NCBI RefSeq assembly: GCF_014196795.1 | Contig: NZ_JACIEJ010000007.1 | Location: 248,001 to 312,000 of the forward strand | Length of the DNA stretch: 64,000 bases | Direction: 5' to 3' | From: Sagittula marina | Lineage (GTDB): Bacteria; Pseudomonadota; Alphaproteobacteria; Rhodobacterales; Rhodobacteraceae | Shown: positions 28,131 through 38,260 of the stretch, one piece after another | How positions within the stretch are numbered: position 1 is the first letter of the stretch | Layout of the letters: every line of letters begins with the position of its first letter | Position numbers and translations under genes: made by a program | Notes under the pieces: model-generated | What the model saw: the letters and a program-made list of their open reading frames with translations, nothing else | Database searches by the model: none | Told to the model about the DNA's origin: nothing

Positions 28131-29702
28131 TTACTCCAGCTCGATGGTCCCTGGGGGCTTCGAGGTGGTGTCATAGAACACACGGTTGATTCCGCGCACT
28201 TCGTTAATGATCCGAGTGGAGGTCTCGCCAAGGAAATCATGGGTGAACGGATAGTAATCCGCAGTCATCCCATCGACCGAGGTCACGGCCCGAAGCGCCA
28301 GCGCATAATCGTAAGTCCGACCGTCACCCATCACGCCGACGGTGCGCATGGGCAAGATTGCGGCGAAGGCTTGCCAGATTTCGTCATACAGATTGTGTTT
28401 GCGAATTTGGTCGATGTAGACGGCATCGGCCTTTCGCAAGATCTCCAGCTTTTCGCGGGTGATCTCGCCGGGGCAACGGATCGCAAGGCCGGGACCGGGG
28501 AAGGGGTGCCGGCCGATAAACGACGCGGGCAGGCCAAGTTCCTGACCCAGCGCGCGGACCTCGTCTTTGAACAGCTCGCGCAATGGCTCCACCAGCTTGA
28601 GCCCCATCTTCTCTGGCAGGCCACCGACGTTATGGTGCGATTTGATTGTGACCGAGGGACCACCGGAGAACGACACTGATTCAATAACATCAGGGTACAA
28701 CGTTCCCTGAGCTAGGAATTCAGCGCCTTCAATGCCGTCAGCGTATTTCTGGAAGACGTCGATGAACAGCTTGCCGATGATCTTGCGCTTGGTTTCGGGG
28801 TCAGAAACGCCCTCAAGTTCGCCGAGAAACAAGTCGCTTTCATCAGCGTGGATCAGGTTCAGGTTGTAGTTGTCGCGGAACATAGCGACAACTTGCTCGG
28901 CTTCGTTCTGCCGCAGCAAGCCATGATCGACGAAAACGCAGGTCAACTGGTCACCGATGGCCTCGTGCAGTAGAATGCCGGTCACAGAGGAATCAACACC
29001 GCCCGAAAGCGCGCAGATCACCTGTTTATCGCCCACGTCTTCGCGGATCTTCGCAATCATCTCTTCGCGGTAGGCGCCCATGGTCCAGTCACCGTCGAAG
29101 CCAGCCAGCTTGACGAAGTTTTCGTACAGCGTCGCGCCGTTCGGTGTGTGATGCACCTCGGGGTGGAACTGCACGGCATAAAAGCGTCGATCCAGGTCGG
29201 CGGTCATGGCGAAGGGCGCACCGGTCGAGGTGCCGTAGACCTCAAATCCAGGTGCCAGCTCGGCCACATGGTCACCGTGGCTCATCCAAACCTGTTCGCG
29301 GCCGGTGCCGTCCAGGAACCAGCCATTGAAGAAGTCGGTTGTGCGCTCGGTCGGTGCGACCCATGCGCGGCCGAACTCTGCTGTGTGGCTCTCGCCGGCT
29401 TCGATGCGGCCGCCGAGGTCTTGCATCATCACCTGTTGGCCATAGCAGATGCCAAGGATCGGCACGCCGAGGGTGTAAACGGATTTTGGTGGACGTGGCG
29501 ACCCGTCTCGGGTCACGCTGTCAGGGCCGCCGGAAAAAATGACGGCCTTTGGGGCGAAGTCCCGCAGAAACGCGTCTGTCACGTTCTGATAGGGATGGAT
29601 TTCGCAATAGACGTTCAGTTCGCGGAGGCGGCGCGCGATGAGCTGCGTCACCTGGGAGCCAAAGTCGATGATAAGGAGGCGCTGGTGCTGGATCTGGGTC
29701 AT
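28131..29702 (-). CDS. guaA: GMP synthase (glutamine-hydrolysing)
   Basis: Converts XMP to GMP with ATP and glutamine. The 523-residue protein has an N-terminal class I amidotransferase domain ([15 protein letters not shown], nucleophile Cys86 in [15 protein letters not shown]), the ATP pyrophosphatase P-loop ALSGGVDSS near residue 232 and the C-terminal dimerisation domain ending in GTIELE. The start at 29702 (MTQIQ) begins the conserved N-terminus; an upstream ATG at 29738 has no support. Confidence 0.97.
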   Translation of the reverse strand: MTQIQHQRLLIIDFGSQVTQLIARRLRELNVYCEIHPYQNVTDAFLRDFAPKAVIFSGGPDSVTRDGSPRPPKSVYTLGVPILGICYGQQVMMQDLGGRIEAGESHTAEFGRAWVAPTERTTDFFNGWFLDGTGREQVWMSHGDHVAELAPGFEVYGTSTGAPFAMTADLDRRFYAVQFHPEVHHTPNGATLYENFVKLAGFDGDWTMGAYREEMIAKIREDVGDKQVICALSGGVDSSVTGILLHEAIGDQLTCVFVDHGLLRQNEAEQVVAMFRDNYNLNLIHADESDLFLGELEGVSDPETKRKIIGKLFIDVFQKYADGIEGAEFLAQGTLYPDVIESVSFSGGPSVTIKSHHNVGGLPEKMGLKLVEPLRELFKDEVRALGQELGLPASFIGRHPFPGPGLAIRCPGEITREKLEILRKADAVYIDQIRKHNLYDEIWQAFAAILPMRTVGVMGDGRTYDYALALRAVTSVDGMTADYYPFTHDFLGETSTRIINEVRGINRVFYDTTSKPPGTIELE

Positions 29703-30687
29703 GGCGCATGCCATAGGCCGCACGTCACGCGCGCGCAAGAGGCAGGCGGTATCCTGGCATCAGTTCAACGTTTAGAGACGCTCTGGCGCACGCCGTGGCT
29801 GTGGTCTTCTCGGAAAACACCGCTGCGCTCCGCCTAGGCATGCAGCGAGGTTGGGCCGACACGGGCAAAGATCGGCTGCACCTTCCATGTGACTTGACAT
29901 GGAAATATATCTCCTGAGAGTACTTCGGTGCTGAGGTTGAACCATGCAACGCCACAGGGCGCCCGGTGCAGGTTGGACCTGCCTTGGCTTGATGGGGGGG
30001 GGGCTCGGTCCCGCGCGTCTCTGTTCTCTGACCTTCGCCCATCGTGCTCGACCCCATGGCCATAACTTGGGAAACCGGACAAGATATTGTTTTCACTTGT
30101 CATTTAAATGCCTCCGGAGACACATTCGATCTGAAATCTGACGAATAGCGTTTTCGTTCGGTCATTTCTGTACGGTCTCCCTGAGGCGCTACAGCTTAAA
30201 GAGCGGTCCGAAACCTGACTATCATCATCGTAAACCGGTTTTTGACCATCCTCACTGCTAAGCTCCCTGCTCGGCTGCGCAAGCGAAGCCAGCGGGCCTG
30301 GGGATGGCAAGGCGCGCAACGCTGTCAGTCTATGGCCGCGGCGTGCTTTCCAAGGTGATTTGCCATGCATATGGACTGGGGAGTAGTCGTATGTGGCAGT
30401 GCCATGACAAGCTTTCCCATAATGCTTGCTAAGGTTTTCTGGAAAACGGGCACCGAGAAATCATGGTATCAAGCATCTGGAAAGATTTCTGTGGCACCTA
30501 GAGGCCACCTGAAATTTGCGTGCGTACATGGTTGATTAAGGATTCGATGGCGCTGGCGGCTTTTCGATGTCGTTTTCAGGTCTGACACGCCGGAAACGTC
30601 CAAGGCCGGGACTGGTCCAGTCGTTACAAAAGGTTTAATCACGGGGGACGACGGTCGCCCCCCGGCCAGCCGCGAGGGCATGATAAG
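29703..30687. other. 985-bp stretch without a convincing gene
   Basis: No open frame here has a ribosome site, recognisable motifs or the codon pattern of its neighbours. It holds an 8-bp inverted repeat (TTCCATGT-N6-ACATGGAA, 29883-29904), a run of ten G residues (29994-30003), and a lower-GC stretch around 30080-30180. It may contain the divergent promoters of guaA and the MttB-like gene, a small RNA, or the decayed remains of a gene. Confidence 0.5.
29883..29904. repeat. 8-bp inverted repeat, operator-like
   Basis: TTCCATGT-GACTTG-ACATGGAA is a perfect dyad with a 6-nt spacer, 180 bp upstream of guaA. TTGACA inside it could be a -35 element on the plus strand. Confidence 0.35.
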
Positions 30688-32232
30688 ATGGCAGAAGCAG
30701 CAGCGCGCAAGCGGGGCAAAGGTGGCGGTGGCGCGGCGCGTCGGGCGGAGCGCACATCCACGGTGATCGACACGGCGCGATTCATCGAACGCAACATTCC
30801 CAACTTCGAGGTGCTGAACGAAGAAGCTCTGCAGATCATCGAAGAGAATGCGGAAACGGTTCTTGAAGAAATTGGGGTAAATTTTGTTAACAACCCCGCT
30901 GCGCTGGAACGTTGGCGCGCCGCCGGTGCAACGATCGAAGGTGAACGAGTGCGTATTCCGCGAGGGCTGGCGCGCAAACTCGCCTCCACTGCGCCGTCGC
31001 AATTCACGCAGCATGCTCGCAATCCTGAGAGAAACGTCGAAATCGGCGGAAAGAACCTCGTGCTGGCGCCAGTGTATGGCCCACCTTTTGTGCGGGATAT
31101 CGATGGTGGTCGCCGCTACGCAACGATCGCAGATTTTCGCAAGTTCGTGAAGCTTGGTCAGCAGTCAAAATGGTTGCATCACTCTGGGGGCACAGTCTGC
31201 GAACCGACGGACGTCGCAGTTAACAAGCGCCACCTGGACATGATGCTGGCACATATGACGCTGTCAGACAAACCGTTCATGGGCTCGGTGACTGAACCGA
31301 GTCGCGCGGCGGATTCCGTGGAAATGTGTGAGATTCTGTTCGGGAAACAGTTTGTTTCCGAAAACACGGTAATGACTTCGCTGATCAATATTAACTCGCC
31401 GCTGACCTTTGACGACACGATGATGGGGGCGCTCGAAGTCTATGCCGCTGCCAACCAAGCCTGCATCATTTCGCCCTTTATCGTGGGCGGTGCGATGGCC
31501 CCTGTGTCTATCGCGGGAACGCTGACTCAGGTCCTGGCAGAGGTGCTCGCCGGGGTGGCTTATAGCCAGTTGATCCGCCCCGGTGCGCCCGTGATCTTCG
31601 GTGCTTTCGTGACGTCGATCGACATGAACTCCGGTGCTCCGACCTTTGGTACGCCAGAGGCGTCCCACATCACGTACGGCGCAGGGCAGTTGGCGCGCCG
31701 ATTGGGACTTCCGTTCCGTTCCGCTGGGTCTTTCTGCGGATCGAAATTGCCGGATGCACAGGCCGCGTATGAGACTGCAAATTCGCTCAACATGGGCCTG
31801 CTTGCGGGCGTCAATTTCATGCTGCACTCGTGTGGTTGGCTCGAAGGTGGGCTGGTGGCCTCGTTTGAGAAATTCGTCATGGATGCCGACCAGCTTGGCG
31901 CGTTGCACGGACTGGCCAAAGGTGTCGCGATGGACGAAAATGCGCAGGCTATGGATGCCCTGCGTGAAGTTGGTCCTGGCGGTCACTACTTGGGATGCGC
32001 GCACACTCAGGCAAACTTCAAAAGTGCCTTCTGGCGCTCAGAAGTTCTTGATTACAAACCGTTTGAGACATGGTCAGAAGAAGGTGGGCGTGACACGGCC
32101 ACTCTTGCCCAAGCGCGAATGGAGAAGCTGCTGAGCAGCTATGTGGAACCCGCGATGGATCCCGCAGTGCGCGAAGCCTTGCATGACTATGTAGCGGAGA
32201 AGAAGGCTTCCATGCCTGATAGCTTTACCTAA
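30688..32232 (+). CDS. Trimethylamine methyltransferase (MttB) family, non-pyrrolysine
   Basis: A 514-residue member of the MttB superfamily, which transfers methyl groups from quaternary amines to a corrinoid protein. Conserved stretches include VLEEIGVNFVNNPAALE near residue 58, NTVMTSLININSPLTFDD near residue 227 and GTPEASHITYGAGQLARRLGLP near residue 320. The frame has no internal UAG, so it lacks pyrrolysine and belongs with MtgB-like glycine betaine methyltransferases or relatives. A basic Gly-rich N-terminus (RKRGKGGGGAARRAER) precedes the core. The nearest corrinoid protein gene is 5.6 kb away on the other strand. Confidence 0.88.
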   Translation: MAEAAARKRGKGGGGAARRAERTSTVIDTARFIERNIPNFEVLNEEALQIIEENAETVLEEIGVNFVNNPAALERWRAAGATIEGERVRIPRGLARKLASTAPSQFTQHARNPERNVEIGGKNLVLAPVYGPPFVRDIDGGRRYATIADFRKFVKLGQQSKWLHHSGGTVCEPTDVAVNKRHLDMMLAHMTLSDKPFMGSVTEPSRAADSVEMCEILFGKQFVSENTVMTSLININSPLTFDDTMMGALEVYAAANQACIISPFIVGGAMAPVSIAGTLTQVLAEVLAGVAYSQLIRPGAPVIFGAFVTSIDMNSGAPTFGTPEASHITYGAGQLARRLGLPFRSAGSFCGSKLPDAQAAYETANSLNMGLLAGVNFMLHSCGWLEGGLVASFEKFVMDADQLGALHGLAKGVAMDENAQAMDALREVGPGGHYLGCAHTQANFKSAFWRSEVLDYKPFETWSEEGGRDTATLAQARMEKLLSSYVEPAMDPAVREALHDYVAEKKASMPDSFT

Positions 32233-32253
32233 AAGCGCGTGTCGCAAAAATCT

Positions 32254-32282
32254 CATGGTGCGGCCCTGGTGGGCCGTCCATG
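32254..32282. terminator. Imperfect hairpin between convergent MttB-like and DUF6477 genes
   Basis: CATGG-TGCGGCCC and GGGCCGT-CCATG form a stem with one mismatch region, 22 nt after the MttB-like stop. No T-run, so termination is uncertain. Confidence 0.35.
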
Positions 32283-32302
32283 ACCTCAATGTAGATGAAG
32301 CG

Positions 32303-32590
32303 TCAGCGTGCCGTGTCTCCGAGCAGACGGGCCTCTCCCATCATGGCTGTCAGAACCTCGACATGGCGGGTGACGCTGTAGCTGGCATCGGCGGTGCGAC
32401 GTTGTTCGTCGATGTCTGCTTCGATCTCGATCAAACGCATGACAGCTTCACCCGGTCGGGGCGTCTGACCCTGGCCTAGTATGCGGTTCAAACACGAACT
32501 GCGACGGTAGTCCTGCACCCCGATCCGCGCTGCGCGGATCAACAGTTTCGGTCGGCGCAAGTCATTTAGTATACCCAGCAGATCTTTCAT
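32303..32590 (-). CDS. DUF6477 family protein
   Basis: A 95-residue protein restricted to Rhodobacterales as far as I recognise it. The N-terminal pattern MKDLLGILNDLRRPKLLIRAA followed by YRR and LNRILG is diagnostic of DUF6477. The start at 32590 is preceded by AGGAGG at ideal spacing; a longer upstream frame has no ribosome site. Function is unknown. It is divergent from gafA, sharing its 246-bp promoter region. Confidence 0.8.
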   Translation of the reverse strand: MKDLLGILNDLRRPKLLIRAARIGVQDYRRSSCLNRILGQGQTPRPGEAVMRLIEIEADIDEQRRTADASYSVTRHVEVLTAMMGEARLLGDTAR

Positions 32591-32754
32591 TTTCAGCCTC
32601 CTCGTTGTGGGGCCCTCCTCCTGTGGAAAACAGCCCGACCTCAACCCAAGATAGGCACACACGGAAAGGGTGTTGCGTACACACCGACTGCTGCGTTCGA
32701 GTGATTTACGTTTGATTATCTATTGTTAGGAAAGATCAGACTCGAGAAATACTG

Positions 32755-32769
32755 TTAACCAAAGAGTAA
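32755..32769. promoter_or_regulatory. CtrA-like site upstream of gafA
   Basis: TTAA-CCAAAGA-GTAA matches the CtrA consensus TTAA-N7-TTAA with one mismatch, 68 bp before gafA. In Rhodobacter capsulatus CtrA acts at the gafA promoter, which fits; binding here is inference. Confidence 0.5.
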
Positions 32770-32836
32770 CCTGAACACCCATAGGTTGCGATTTAGTAAA
32801 TGGGGATAAGTCTGTGCAAAACCTTCCGCGGACGGG

Positions 32837-33961
32837 ATGCTTCAAATGAAGGTAACGCCGTCTGATAACTCGGATCGACTGCTGCCTAGATGGGTACCTG
32901 ATGAGGTGCGCCTCTACATGGAGCATACCGAATTCGGACGGTCCATTCGGGAACTGGCGCGTCAATCGGCACAGTATCCGTCGACTATTTCGCGGCAAGT
33001 CCGGAAGATCGAGTCGCGTAGGGACGATCCTCTTGTTGATGCAGCTTTATGCAACCTGGGGGCAGCCGGGGACTGGAACCTGGCATCAACGACCAGAAAG
33101 GACGATGAGCTTATGACTGCTGCCGTTAATATGCCGGCTCTGCCGGATGAGATCACTCTGACGCGTGAAGCGCGTCGCATTCTGCGCCGCCTGTGCGAAC
33201 CGGGCGCCATTCTTGCCGTCGCCGCGGAGATGGAAAAGGCGGTTGTGGTGCGGGACACCGGCGACGGGGGCAGCGCGCGCACCGCTGTCACCGATATGTC
33301 CATTGCGCAGGCCATGGCGCTGAGGGAATGGATCACCTGTGATCGCCCCGCGCGCATTTCCCAGTATCGGATCACCCCCGGCGGACGGTCAGCGTTGAAC
33401 CAAATGGTGGCGCAGCAGGAAAACCGGGTGCGCGGCTTTGCTGAAGCGCAGGCAGGTTTTGACAATGGACGCGCCGCCGAAGCGGCATTGGACGAGGTGG
33501 ATCGCGATCCACGCGTGCGCAAGGGCCGATATCTTTTGGCTGAAAGCCCTCTCACCGCGTTGGGCAGACGTCGTGACCGAGATGGTCAGCCTTTTTTGAC
33601 AGAGGAGCTGATCAGCGCGGGCGAGCGGTTGCGCGAGGATTTCGAGTTGGCACAGATCGGGCCTCGCACAACGCAAAACTGGGATCAATTTCTAACCTCT
33701 GGTATTACGACATCGCTGTCCGGTGGTGAGGATGGCGCCACGGAGGCACAAAAGCGACTGCAGTCGGCTTTGCGCGATTTGGGTGCGGGGTTAGGGGACG
33801 TCGCACTGCGCTGCTGCTGCTACCTTGAAGGGTTGGAAACGGCGGAAAAACAGCTTGGGTGGTCCGCGCGATCCGGAAAGATCGTCTTGCGCATAGCCTT
33901 GCAACGGCTGCGCCGCCACTACGAGGAACGTGGTCGCGGAGGTGGTGATTTGATCGCCTGA
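32837..33961 (+). CDS. gafA: GafA-type activator of gene transfer agent genes (DUF6456)
   Basis: A 374-residue protein with two parts. The N-terminal helix-turn-helix region (about residues 17-72, with RSIRELARQSAQYPSTISRQ) resembles the DNA-binding domain IV of DnaA. The C-terminal region (about residues 215-365, with SPLTALGRRRD and CCCYLEGLETAEKQLGWSARSGKI) is the DUF6456 domain. This fused layout is that of GafA, the direct activator of gene transfer agent promoters in Rhodobacter capsulatus; other alphaproteobacteria carry it split as GafY and GafZ. A CtrA-like site lies upstream. A second ATG at 32846 is an alternative start. Confidence 0.75.
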   Translation: MLQMKVTPSDNSDRLLPRWVPDEVRLYMEHTEFGRSIRELARQSAQYPSTISRQVRKIESRRDDPLVDAALCNLGAAGDWNLASTTRKDDELMTAAVNMPALPDEITLTREARRILRRLCEPGAILAVAAEMEKAVVVRDTGDGGSARTAVTDMSIAQAMALREWITCDRPARISQYRITPGGRSALNQMVAQQENRVRGFAEAQAGFDNGRAAEAALDEVDRDPRVRKGRYLLAESPLTALGRRRDRDGQPFLTEELISAGERLREDFELAQIGPRTTQNWDQFLTSGITTSLSGGEDGATEAQKRLQSALRDLGAGLGDVALRCCCYLEGLETAEKQLGWSARSGKIVLRIALQRLRRHYEERGRGGGDLIA

Positions 33962-34438
33962 AGCTGATCAACTCACCCTTCATATTCGATGAGAGGCTGC
34001 AAAATTCCACATCTTCAGTGGGATGATTTCCGCGAAACGCTTGATGCATTAAAGGTCTGGCGTGCTTTCAGCCGCAGGGGGATACTTAACAAGGACATTT
34101 CGGAAGCGATTGTACCGAGAGAGCATGGTCAGGTGCAAAGGGGGCTGCAAACCGCGTTAGGAGCGTTCACGGCGAGAATCTTGTGGAGGGGGGATGGGGA
34201 GAATTGTTTGCGCACTGTTCTGCTGGCCAGAGGATCGTCGCCTTCGGGGCTTGAGCCCGTCGATATCGGGAATCTTGTGCATCTTATTGGTTTTGATCGG
34301 AAATGTTACCGGAAAGCCGTCGTCTCTCGTTAAACCTCTGTGGTTCGACCGGATGGGAGGCGATGCATCGCTAGGGCGATCGGCCTGCATCTGAAATTGC
34401 AAAGGGCGGCCCCATACACAGGGCCGCCTTTTGATTTT
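33962..34438. other. 477-bp gap between gafA and katA
   Basis: Apart from the terminator near 34404 nothing firm is seen. A plus-strand frame at 34194-34394 (66 codons) follows GGAGGGGGG and would encode one membrane helix (GILCILLVLIGNVTG), but its residues otherwise look random and I do not call it a gene. A small RNA is possible. Confidence 0.4.
34404..34431. terminator. Terminator downstream of katA
   Basis: GGCGGCCC and GGGCCGCC form an 8-bp stem with an 8-nt loop; TTTTGATTTT follows on the plus strand and CCCTTTGC on the minus strand. It lies 8 nt past the katA stop. Confidence 0.65.
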
Positions 34439-35932
34439 CTATTCAGCTGCTTTGACCGGTGTGTCATCCGTCACTGGTAGGGCGGGAGCGCTCTCGACCG
34501 CTTCGCGGACACCTTTGGCGTAGTCAGGGTGGACCCGTTCCAGCACTGCGTACCAGCGTTCCTTTACACTGTCGGAGCATGGGGCCATGGCCCCAGCCAT
34601 GTTCTGGTGCAAACGCACACGTTCGTCGTCGGTCAGAACATCTTTGTACAAAGCACGCGGCTGCACAAAGTCCACCTCTTCCGTTTCTTGCGGATAGCGG
34701 TAGGCCTCCGGATCAATCTTCAGAGGAGGTTCCATGACGGACGGATCGGGGCGTGGTGCGTCTTCGTATTGATTCGGTTCGTAATAGGCGTTCGAATTTC
34801 CCGTATCGTTCTGGAAGAAGCGCATTGCGCCGTCCTTGTGATAGTGCGCGACGGACGCGGCCTTCGGAGCGTTGGCTGGCAACGCTTCATAGTGTGTTCC
34901 CAGCCGATAGCGGTGTGCGTCGGCATAGGACCAAACGCGCGCTTGCAGCATCTTGTCCGGCGAAAAGCCGATGCCTGGAACGACGTTGGATGGCGAGTAG
35001 GCTGCGTTTTCCACCAGTTGGAAATAGTTTTCCGGCACGGTGTGCATTTCCAGCTCGCCCACTTCGATCAAGGGGAAATCCTTGTGCGGCCAAACCTTTG
35101 TTACATCAAACGGGTTGAAGTCGAGGCTGGCGGCCTGTTCTTCTTCCATCACTTGGATCTTCAGCGTCCACTTTGGGTGTTTGCCCGCTTCGATCATGTT
35201 CCAGAGATCTTCCTGATAGCTTTCACGGGTTTGACCGATCAGCTCCTTGGCTTTCTCGTTGGTGTAGTAATCGTGGCCCTGATGGGTTTTGAAATGAAAC
35301 TTGACCCAGTAGCGCGTGCCCTCGTGGTTCCACATGGAAAACGTATGCGAGCCGTAGCCGTTCATATGCGTCGGGTTCTGAGGAATGCCCCGGTCTGACA
35401 TCAGGATCGTCACCTGGTGTACGGATTCGGGCTGACCAGCCCAGAAATCGAACATCGCCTCGGGGGAGCGCAGGTTGGTCTTGGGGTGACGTTTCTGCGT
35501 GCGAATAAAGTCCGGAAACTTGTAGGCGTCACGAACGAAAAAGACGGGCGTGTTGTTGCCCACCATGTCCCAATTGCCCTCTTCGGTGTAGAACTTCAGC
35601 GAGAAACCGCGGACATCGCGTTCTGCGTCGGCGGCCCCGGCTTCCCCAGCCACGGTGGACCAGCGAGAGAGCACTTCAGTTTTTTTACCAACTTCAGAGA
35701 AAATCTTCGCGCGGGTGTACTTCGTGATATCGTTCGTCACGGTAAATGTGCCCTGCAGGCCCCAACCCTTGGCGTGCACAGTCCGTTCGGGGATGCGCTC
35801 GCGGTTTTGATGAGCGAGCTTTTCGATCAGTTGGTAGTCTTCGAGAAGGACTGGACCGCGTGGGCCGGCCGTTTTCGATGTTTCGTTGGTGGGGACGGGC
35901 GCGCCGGCTGTGGTGGTCTGGCGTTGGGACAT
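34439..35932 (-). CDS. katA: Catalase (small-subunit, haem-containing)
   Basis: Monofunctional haem catalase that dismutates hydrogen peroxide. The 497-residue protein has the distal His53 in [10 protein letters not shown], the conserved Asn in [13 protein letters not shown] and the proximal haem ligand Tyr in [14 protein letters not shown]. Length fits the small-subunit clade. AGGAGG lies 7 nt before the ATG at 35932. It is divergent from lipA; a TTATCG/CGATAA dyad about 80 bp upstream is a candidate peroxide-regulator site. Confidence 0.96.
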   Translation of the reverse strand: MSQRQTTTAGAPVPTNETSKTAGPRGPVLLEDYQLIEKLAHQNRERIPERTVHAKGWGLQGTFTVTNDITKYTRAKIFSEVGKKTEVLSRWSTVAGEAGAADAERDVRGFSLKFYTEEGNWDMVGNNTPVFFVRDAYKFPDFIRTQKRHPKTNLRSPEAMFDFWAGQPESVHQVTILMSDRGIPQNPTHMNGYGSHTFSMWNHEGTRYWVKFHFKTHQGHDYYTNEKAKELIGQTRESYQEDLWNMIEAGKHPKWTLKIQVMEEEQAASLDFNPFDVTKVWPHKDFPLIEVGELEMHTVPENYFQLVENAAYSPSNVVPGIGFSPDKMLQARVWSYADAHRYRLGTHYEALPANAPKAASVAHYHKDGAMRFFQNDTGNSNAYYEPNQYEDAPRPDPSVMEPPLKIDPEAYRYPQETEEVDFVQPRALYKDVLTDDERVRLHQNMAGAMAPCSDSVKERWYAVLERVHPDYAKGVREAVESAPALPVTDDTPVKAAE

Positions 35933-36013
35933 GAGGTCCTCCTGTAGAGGTTGAGATCTTATGGGTTCAACGGGCCGACCGCATCGTGGTTCCATCATAG
36001 TTTCGGTGGTGTG

Positions 36014-36032
36014 CGATAAGTTATTATTATCG
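36014..36032. promoter_or_regulatory. Operator-like dyad upstream of katA
   Basis: CGATAA-GTTATTA-TTATCG is a 6-bp inverted repeat with a 7-nt AT-rich spacer in the katA/lipA divergent region. OxyR or another regulator could bind it; it does not match the full OxyR consensus. Confidence 0.3.
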
Positions 36033-36225
36033 GTGTGAGGGGTATGAGTGTTGCTGTTGCGAAGAGGGTGTCGCGCTGTAGCCGTCGAACGTGGAACATC
36101 TCAAGTTGAGGCCGACGCCCACGCACAGCCGCCATGCATTGGATGCAAGGCGATCAAGGGTGGAAAAGCACGTCATATGTGCGTAGATACATCCGCAACC
36201 CAGTCTTTGCGAAAGGCCCAGAGCC

Positions 36226-37185
36226 ATGCGCGATCTTAAGATCCCCGGCGAACGTCACCCTGAAAAGGCGCACCGCCCCGACAATGCCCAGCCCAAGAAA
36301 CCGGATTGGATCCGCGTCAAGGCGCCCGGCGGCGCGGGCTATGCCGAGACACGGCGCATCATGGATGAGCACAACCTCGTCACCGTGTGCAAGGAAGCGG
36401 GCTGTCCGAACGTCGGCGAATGCTGGAGCCAAGGACACGCCACCATGATGATCATGGGCGAGATTTGCACGCGCGGATGCACGTTCTGCAACGTGGCGAC
36501 GGGCCGCCCCGACACCCTTGACGTGTTCGAGCCTGGCAGAGTGGCGGATGCAGTGCAAAAGCTGGGTCTGAACCATGTGGTGATCACTTCCGTGGACCGC
36601 GACGATCTGGACGATGGCGGGGCAGAGCATTTCGCCCAGACCATTCGCGCCGTGCGCCACCGTGCACCGGGCACCACGATCGAGATCCTGACCCCGGATT
36701 TCCTGAAGTGCGCGCCCGAGGTTCTGAAAACCGTCGTCGACGCAAAGCCGGACGTTTTCAACCACAACCTCGAAACCGTGCCGGGACTTTATCCGACGGT
36801 GCGTCCGGGCGCGCGGTACTTCCACTCGCTGCGCCTTTTGCAGCGGGTAAAAGAACTGGACCCGTCGATTTTTACAAAGTCCGGCATCATGGTTGGACTT
36901 GGTGAAGACCGCCAATCTGTTTCGCAGGTCATGGACGACATGCGCGCGGCGGATGTGGACTTCCTGACCATTGGACAGTACCTGCAACCAACGCCGAAAC
37001 ATCACCGGGTGGACCGTTTCGTGACACCGGAGGAGTTTGCAGGTTATGAAAAGACCGCTTACGGCAAGGGTTTTCTAATGGTCTCCGCCACGCCTTTGAC
37101 GCGCTCTTCGTATCATGCCGGCGACGATTTCGCCCGTCTGCGCGACGCGCGCAAGGCCAAGCTGGCAGGCCGAACGCCTGCCTGA
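36226..37185 (+). CDS. lipA: Lipoyl synthase
   Basis: Inserts two sulfurs into octanoyl groups on lipoate-dependent enzymes. The 319-residue protein carries both iron-sulfur motifs: auxiliary cluster Cys55, Cys60, Cys66 ([12 protein letters not shown]) and radical SAM cluster Cys81, Cys85, Cys88 (CTRGCTFC). The C-terminal [10 protein letters not shown] contains the conserved RSSY serine that ligates the auxiliary cluster. GAAAGG precedes the ATG. Followed by a terminator. Confidence 0.97.
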   Translation: MRDLKIPGERHPEKAHRPDNAQPKKPDWIRVKAPGGAGYAETRRIMDEHNLVTVCKEAGCPNVGECWSQGHATMMIMGEICTRGCTFCNVATGRPDTLDVFEPGRVADAVQKLGLNHVVITSVDRDDLDDGGAEHFAQTIRAVRHRAPGTTIEILTPDFLKCAPEVLKTVVDAKPDVFNHNLETVPGLYPTVRPGARYFHSLRLLQRVKELDPSIFTKSGIMVGLGEDRQSVSQVMDDMRAADVDFLTIGQYLQPTPKHHRVDRFVTPEEFAGYEKTAYGKGFLMVSATPLTRSSYHAGDDFARLRDARKAKLAGRTPA

Positions 37186-37209
37186 TCTGACAGGACTATT
37201 TGACGTTTT

Positions 37210-37239
37210 GACGCGGCTGCTTTGACAGTCGCGTCTTTT
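37210..37239 (+). terminator. lipA terminator
   Basis: GACGCGGCTG pairs with CAGTCGCGTC (one G-T pair) around loop CTTTGA and is followed by TTTT, 25 nt past the lipA stop. Confidence 0.75.
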
Positions 37240-37241
37240 CG

Positions 37242-38123
37242 TCAGTCGGACGCGGGCAGTGCCTTGACGTAGGCGGCGACGGCCTCCCGGTCCTCAGGGG
37301 TCAACTTGGAGAAATTCTCCACCACCTCGGCCATGTGTCCGCCCACGCTGTCGTAATCGGGGGTGAATCCCGACTCAAGATAATAAGCCACGTCCGTTGC
37401 TGACCAATCCAGTTGCGTGGGCGTCAGTCCGGGGATCTCGCCGCGACCCGACGGATTCGGCGCCCCGGCCATCCAGCGGGAGGTGTCCAATCCACCAATA
37501 GCATTTCGGGGCGTATGACATTCGGCGCAATGGCCCAAGGTTTCCACCAGATCCCGCCCGCGTTCGGTCACACCCTCCGGCAGATCGGTCATGACGTAGT
37601 CGTCGGAGAAGAAAAGCAATTTCCACCCGCCAAGGCTACGGCGAATATTGAAGGGGAAGCCCACATCATGCGGTTGTGAGGCCGTATCTGAAGGTGGCAA
37701 AGTCTGCATGTACGCGTGAAGGTCAGCGACTTGCTGGTCCTGCATCTTTGTGTAGGCCGTGTAGGGGAAGGCCGGGTAAAGATGTTCTCCCGCTTTTCCA
37801 ACGCCCTGCTTCACGGCATTGGCGAGATCGACCACGGACCAGCCTCCGATCCCAGCGTCTGACGGGGAGATGTTTGGTGCATAGAATGTGCCGAAGGCAG
37901 ACGCAAAAGCCTGCCCTCCGCTCAGCAGAAGTTTGTTGTCAGAGCCCGAGGCATGGTGACACGACGCACATCCGGCGGCGGTAAAGATCGTCTGGCCAGC
38001 ATCAGCATTCCCGGTGAGAGCTTCGAACCTGGCGGCGTCGACCTTTGACGGAGCTGTAAGCCAGACGCCTGCGCCGACCCCGAGGACCGCCAGCGGCAGG
38101 AGAATTTTCAGCGCCCGGTTCAT
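37242..38123 (-). CDS. Dihaem c-type cytochrome
   Basis: A 293-residue exported cytochrome with an N-terminal signal or anchor (residues 4-25) and two haem-binding motifs, CASCH near residue 52 and CAECH near residue 198. Each begins one cytochrome c domain. The layout resembles cytochrome subunits of membrane dehydrogenases (alcohol or gluconate type), but no dehydrogenase gene is adjacent, so its electron partner is unknown. Maturation would need the CcmF/CcmH system encoded at 6885-9325. Confidence 0.88.
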   Translation of the reverse strand: MNRALKILLPLAVLGVGAGVWLTAPSKVDAARFEALTGNADAGQTIFTAAGCASCHHASGSDNKLLLSGGQAFASAFGTFYAPNISPSDAGIGGWSVVDLANAVKQGVGKAGEHLYPAFPYTAYTKMQDQQVADLHAYMQTLPPSDTASQPHDVGFPFNIRRSLGGWKLLFFSDDYVMTDLPEGVTERGRDLVETLGHCAECHTPRNAIGGLDTSRWMAGAPNPSGRGEIPGLTPTQLDWSATDVAYYLESGFTPDYDSVGGHMAEVVENFSKLTPEDREAVAAYVKALPASD

Positions 38124-38260
38124 GGCTGCACCTGAGCGAGAAGCGGGCAGGGAAACGCGTTGGACATCAGGTATCTCCGTTGAGACTTCATTCGCAGGGC
38201 AGAGGTTAAGCCTTCACCGATGATCCTAACATGCCGAGCGCGCGGGTGGGGATGAACCGC

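Noticed and set aside
30104-30370. Minus-strand frame of 88 codons in the long gap
   Set aside because: No ribosome site and no recognisable motif; composition is unlike neighbouring proteins.
34194-34394. Small membrane-protein gene
   Set aside because: It has a G-rich ribosome-site-like sequence and one hydrophobic stretch, but the rest of the translation looks random and nothing supports it by context.
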